The notes under the pieces were generated by a model, which was given only the letters and a program-made list of their open reading frames with translations, was not told the DNA's origin and did no database searches. Shown piece by piece: positions 60,922 to 64,000 of a stretch of DNA of 64,000 bases. The stretch's first letter is position 1, and each line of letters opens with the position of its first letter. This DNA is from an uncultured Porphyromonadaceae bacterium (GTDB lineage: Bacteria; Bacteroidota; Bacteroidia; Bacteroidales; Muribaculaceae). The stretch spans positions 25,079-89,078 of the forward strand of contig CANPMT010000003.1 in assembly GCA_947575235.1 (NCBI GenBank), written 5' to 3'. The position numbers and the translations under genes were made by a program.

Positions 60922-62275
60922 GATATTGATTCCTGTGATGGCCGCGGCCTCTCTGACAGGTATATATTCATTTGCCCAGCCCGCCCGCAATGTAGTGGAT
61001 GAAGTGGCATGGGTGGTGGGCGACGAGGCCATTTTCCGCTCAGACGTCGAGGAGATGTATCAGCAACTCCGTTCGGAGGGTGAGGTGATAGCCGGCGACC
61101 CCTACTGTGTGCTCCCCGAGAGAATCGCTGTGGAGAAGCTTTACCTGCATCAGGCCAAGATTGACACAATCGAGGCCCCTGAGAGCACGGTGCATGCCAA
61201 TGTCGACCAGCGAATCAACTTCTTCATCGCCAACCTCGGTTCAAAGGAGAAGGTGGAGGAGTATTTCCGTAAGTCGATTCCGCAGCTGCGCGAGCAGTTC
61301 CTCGACCTTGTGCGTAACCAGTATATCGTGCAGCAGGTGCAGCGTGAGATCACCAAGGATGTCAAGGCCACACCCAAGGAGGTGAGACGCTACTTCGACT
61401 CACTCCCCGCCGACAGCATACCCTACGTGCCGATGCAGGTTGAGACCCAGATCATCACCCTGAATCCCAACATCCCGCGTCAGGAGATCGAGGATGTAAA
61501 GGCCCGTCTGCGCGACTATGCCGACCGTATCAACCGGGGCGACGCATCATTCTCGACACTGGCAATCGCCTACAGCGAGGATGGAAGCAACATGCAGGGT
61601 GGCGAGCTCGGATTCCACGGACGTGCCGACTTTGTGCCGGAATTCTCGAATGTGGCGTTCAACCTCAGCGACCCCAAGAAGGTGTCGCGTATTGTGGAGA
61701 CAGAATACGGCTACCACATCATCCAGCTTATCGAGAAACGTGGCGACCAGGTGAACGTGCGTCACATCCTGTTGCGTCCGAAAGTGAGCACACAGGATCT
61801 CATAGATGCCACCACACGTCTTGACTCAATCCGCAAGGAGATTGTGGGTGGAGCCTTCCCCTTCGACGAGGCCGCCCGCTACATCTCGCAGGATAAGGAC
61901 ACCCGCAACAACAAGGGTATTATGATGAACCAGAACACCGGAAGCAGCCGTTTCGAGATGCAGGAGCTCCCCCCCGAGATAGCGCAGCGTGTCGAGAAGA
62001 TGAACCCCGGTGATATCAGCGAGGCCTTCATAATGAAAGATGCGGCGAAGAACAAGGATGTAGTGGCCATAGTGCGACTCACCAACCGTGTGCCCGGCCA
62101 CCGCGCCAATCTCTCTGACGACTTCAACATGATCAAAGAGATGTATGAGACCCACCAGCGCCAGGAGATACTCAAGGAGTGGCTGGAGAAGAAGATAAAA
62201 GATACGTATGTCAGGATCGAGGATGGCTGGAGCGGCTGCGACTTCCGCTACAACGGCTGGATAAAGGAGAACTGA
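60908..62275 (+). CDS. surA: SurA-like periplasmic chaperone / peptidyl-prolyl isomerase
   Basis: A 455-residue exported protein: signal peptide (SKILIPVMAAASLTGIYSFAQ), then a SurA N-domain (VDEVAWVVGDEAIFRSDVEEMYQQLRSEG). The first parvulin domain lies at about 175-280 (VETQIITLNPNIPR...EDGSNMQGGELGFHGRADFVPEFSNVAFNL...TEYGYHIIQLIEKRGD), with a second at about 285-390 (VRHILLRPKVS...). The C-terminal helix has KEWLEKKIKDTYVRI. This is the full SurA layout; it would guide outer-membrane proteins to the BAM complex. Confidence 0.93.
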   Translation: MKKSKILIPVMAAASLTGIYSFAQPARNVVDEVAWVVGDEAIFRSDVEEMYQQLRSEGEVIAGDPYCVLPERIAVEKLYLHQAKIDTIEAPESTVHANVDQRINFFIANLGSKEKVEEYFRKSIPQLREQFLDLVRNQYIVQQVQREITKDVKATPKEVRRYFDSLPADSIPYVPMQVETQIITLNPNIPRQEIEDVKARLRDYADRINRGDASFSTLAIAYSEDGSNMQGGELGFHGRADFVPEFSNVAFNLSDPKKVSRIVETEYGYHIIQLIEKRGDQVNVRHILLRPKVSTQDLIDATTRLDSIRKEIVGGAFPFDEAARYISQDKDTRNNKGIMMNQNTGSSRFEMQELPPEIAQRVEKMNPGDISEAFIMKDAAKNKDVVAIVRLTNRVPGHRANLSDDFNMIKEMYETHQRQEILKEWLEKKIKDTYVRIEDGWSGCDFRYNGWIKEN

Positions 62276-62312
62276 TCATACTTGAAAGAATTAACAGAGG
62301 AGAAGCTGACTG

Positions 62313-64000
62313 ATGAGGATAAGTCTTCTTGACCGGAAAACAAGAGTGGCCGCCGCCGTGGGAATGGTGGCGGCAGGTTTTGTCGTGAACATAGGGATGC
62401 AGGCTTATGCCCGCCAGGCGGCTGCCCGGGAGGTCGACAAGGATGAGACGTACACACGTCCCAAGCCGACGCGCCCGATACAGCCCGAGATACCTTCGGC
62501 CAACCGCTACCGCGACGACAAGGTATTCCTGGAGTATGCCGACAGTCTGTTCCGCGTGGAGACTCGCGACACTGTGGAGCGCCAGATAGTGAAGGGTAAC
62601 GTCAAGTTCCGCCAGGCGGGTATGTGGATGTTCTGCGACTCGGCCTATTATTACCCCAACCTTAACTCGCTCGATGCCTTCGGCAACGTAAGGATGGAGC
62701 AGGGTGACACACTCTTCGTGTATGCCGACAAACTCTATTACGAGGGTAATGAGCGCATGGCCCGGCTCAAGAACGGACCCTCATGCCAGAAGGTGCGTCT
62801 TGTGAACAAGGATGTGACTCTCACCACCGACAGCCTTGACTACAGCATAGCCATGGAGTTGGGTTGGTATGAGCAATGGGGCATCATCGACGACAAGGTG
62901 AATAATCTCACCTCGCTCTACGGCGAATATTCACCCGGCACGAAGAACGCCGAGTTCTATCATGATGTGGTGCTTGTAAACAACAAGGATGGTTTCACAC
63001 TCCTCACCGACACCCTCCATTACAACACCGCCACCCATATAGCGCGTATCGAGAGCCAGACCGAGATACAGGGAGCGAATGACACAATCCTCACAACCCG
63101 GGGAATCTACAACACGGAGGCCGGCAATGCCGAGTTGCTGAGCCGCTCGATGATAATTCACCGCGACTCCAACAACAATGTCACGACTCTCGAGGGGGAT
63201 TCGATTATCTACGATAACGCCACCCGTATCAGCCGTGCATATATGTTCCGCGACCCTAACCGTCACCCGATGCCGATGGTGCTTACCGACACCACCCACA
63301 AGACGACGCTTATCGGCGGATTCGGCATATACAACGACTCCACACGCGAGGCAATGGCCTGCGAGTATCCCCTCCTTATGGAATATTCGCAGAGCGACAC
63401 CCTCTTCCTGCGTGCCGACACAATACGCACCTATATCATAACGGAGATGGTGGCCGCACGGCATAAATGGACCCTCTCCGGATTTCCGGAATTCAACGGC
63501 GATATCACTGTGAAGGATGATGACGGACTCCTTTGGATTTCAGAGAGATTCTTCAAGGTGATAGCACCCCTTGTGGAGGCACCCGTGAGATGGCTCGCGG
63601 CTGCCATGCCGAAAACCACACCGCCTCCCTCGCCCGCTCCCGCAGTGCCACAGCCCCTCAATCCGCAGCTTGAGCTGAAAGCCGGAATAGCAGAGGAGAG
63701 AGGAGACTCACTTGCAGACGCCGCCATGGATGAGGTGATACATGGCTTGCCTGCTGACACAGTGGCCTCCGAACCGGCGGATTCGGTGCCCGGGATGCCT
63801 GTGGATTCAGTGCCGATGGTGCCGAAAGAATTCCATGTGGCTCTGGCCTACCATAGAGGCCGGTTCTTCAAGCAGGATATACAGGGTGTCGCCGACTCGT
63901 TGGTGTTTGTTGAGCGCGACTCCATGATGTATATGTTCCGCAAGCCAATAGTCTGGACCGGGGAACGTCAGGTGACAGGTAACCGTATAGACGTGCATTT
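62313..64000 (+). CDS. OstA/LptA-like LPS-transport protein (C-terminus beyond window)
   Basis: The frame from ATG 62313 runs open to the right edge, 562 codons, so it is absent from the ORF track. The N-terminus is hydrophobic (RVAAAVGMVAAGFVVNIGMQAYA). Repeated OstA-type beta-strands follow: IVKGNVKFRQAGMWMFCDSAYYYPNLNSLDAFGNVRMEQGDTLFVYADKLYYEG, LTTDSLDYSIA, FTLLTDTLHYNTATHIARIESQTEIQG. A Pro-rich linker near 430-500 separates them from another OstA-like segment (FFKQDIQGVADSLVFVERDSMMYM). It would bridge LPS across the periplasm. It follows surA by 37 nt, the same envelope-assembly operon. Confidence 0.88.
   Translation, partial: MRISLLDRKTRVAAAVGMVAAGFVVNIGMQAYARQAAAREVDKDETYTRPKPTRPIQPEIPSANRYRDDKVFLEYADSLFRVETRDTVERQIVKGNVKFRQAGMWMFCDSAYYYPNLNSLDAFGNVRMEQGDTLFVYADKLYYEGNERMARLKNGPSCQKVRLVNKDVTLTTDSLDYSIAMELGWYEQWGIIDDKVNNLTSLYGEYSPGTKNAEFYHDVVLVNNKDGFTLLTDTLHYNTATHIARIESQTEIQGANDTILTTRGIYNTEAGNAELLSRSMIIHRDSNNNVTTLEGDSIIYDNATRISRAYMFRDPNRHPMPMVLTDTTHKTTLIGGFGIYNDSTREAMACEYPLLMEYSQSDTLFLRADTIRTYIITEMVAARHKWTLSGFPEFNGDITVKDDDGLLWISERFFKVIAPLVEAPVRWLAAAMPKTTPPPSPAPAVPQPLNPQLELKAGIAEERGDSLADAAMDEVIHGLPADTVASEPADSVPGMPVDSVPMVPKEFHVALAYHRGRFFKQDIQGVADSLVFVERDSMMYMFRKPIVWTGERQVTGNRIDVH

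Noticed and set aside
1-64000. tRNA, rRNA, CRISPR arrays, insertion sequences, prophage
   Set aside because: No cloverleaf-type segments, regularly spaced repeats, transposase, integrase or phage structural genes were recognised on either strand.

Overview
The window looks like a chromosomal segment of a member of the Bacteroidales, most like the Muribaculaceae group of gut bacteria. This is inferred from three things. Many genes are preceded by the Bacteroidetes promoter pattern TTTG-N19/20-TAnnTTTG, with no evident Shine-Dalgarno dependence. Rho has a long low-complexity N-terminal extension. Several gene sets are typical of this order: tig-clpP-clpX-recQ, a PPIase-PPIase-SurA-OstA cluster, DUF5063, DUF3943, and a secreted protein with a '...GVYVVKYSDGTVRKIVKK'-type tail. 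No rRNA, tRNA, CRISPR array, integrase or transposase was seen.

Layout. 1-2.5 kb: rho (3' end outside the window, long 5' leader) and a reverse rubrerythrin. 2.6-10 kb: tilS, then a six-gene minus-strand operon tolC-macA-macB ATPase-macB permease-LytS-type kinase-LytTR regulator, an efflux pump carrying its own two-component system. 10.2-12 kb: ruvX, a GH43 glycosidase and rpmE2. 12.1-13.9 kb: an A+T-rich two-gene AbiL/RloAB-like defence cassette. 14.1-16.5 kb: a large secreted protein with a C-terminal sorting-like domain. 16.9-20.3 kb: overlapping cobQ-cobD-cbiB for the nucleotide-loop branch of cobamide synthesis. 20.3-22.8 kb: a TRIC-type channel and an AspT/YidE-type transporter. 23-26.2 kb: meso-diaminopimelate dehydrogenase, then EttA and peptide deformylase.

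26.4-34.6 kb is a type I restriction-modification operon, hsdM - DUF1016/PDDEXK nuclease - hsdS - hsdR. It is the most unusual part of the window. hsdM is interrupted by one in-frame TGA at a conserved-looking Trp position, while everything downstream stays open. hsdS and the DUF1016 gene carry perfect short-loop palindromes (10-19 bp arms, 1-2 nt loops), all in frame and apparently in linkers or terminal extensions. In the HsdS N-terminus these encode a repeating x-V-T-N-C-x-x-L type heptad.

34.6-39.3 kb: PBP1A, a LuxR-type regulator with a degenerate receiver paired with a hemerythrin protein behind a structured leader, and a flavin reductase. 39.5-45.6 kb: a membrane-anchored TPR regulator, an M16 zinc protease and a DUF3943 outer-membrane-type protein. 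45.7-64 kb is housekeeping: phosphoglucomutase/phosphomannomutase, then yicC-gmk-nadD-DUF5063-M18 aminopeptidase, tig, clpP-clpX, recQ, three periplasmic parvulin-type folding factors, and an OstA-like LPS-transport protein running off the right edge.

All family calls come from reading motifs and gene order; no database search was possible.
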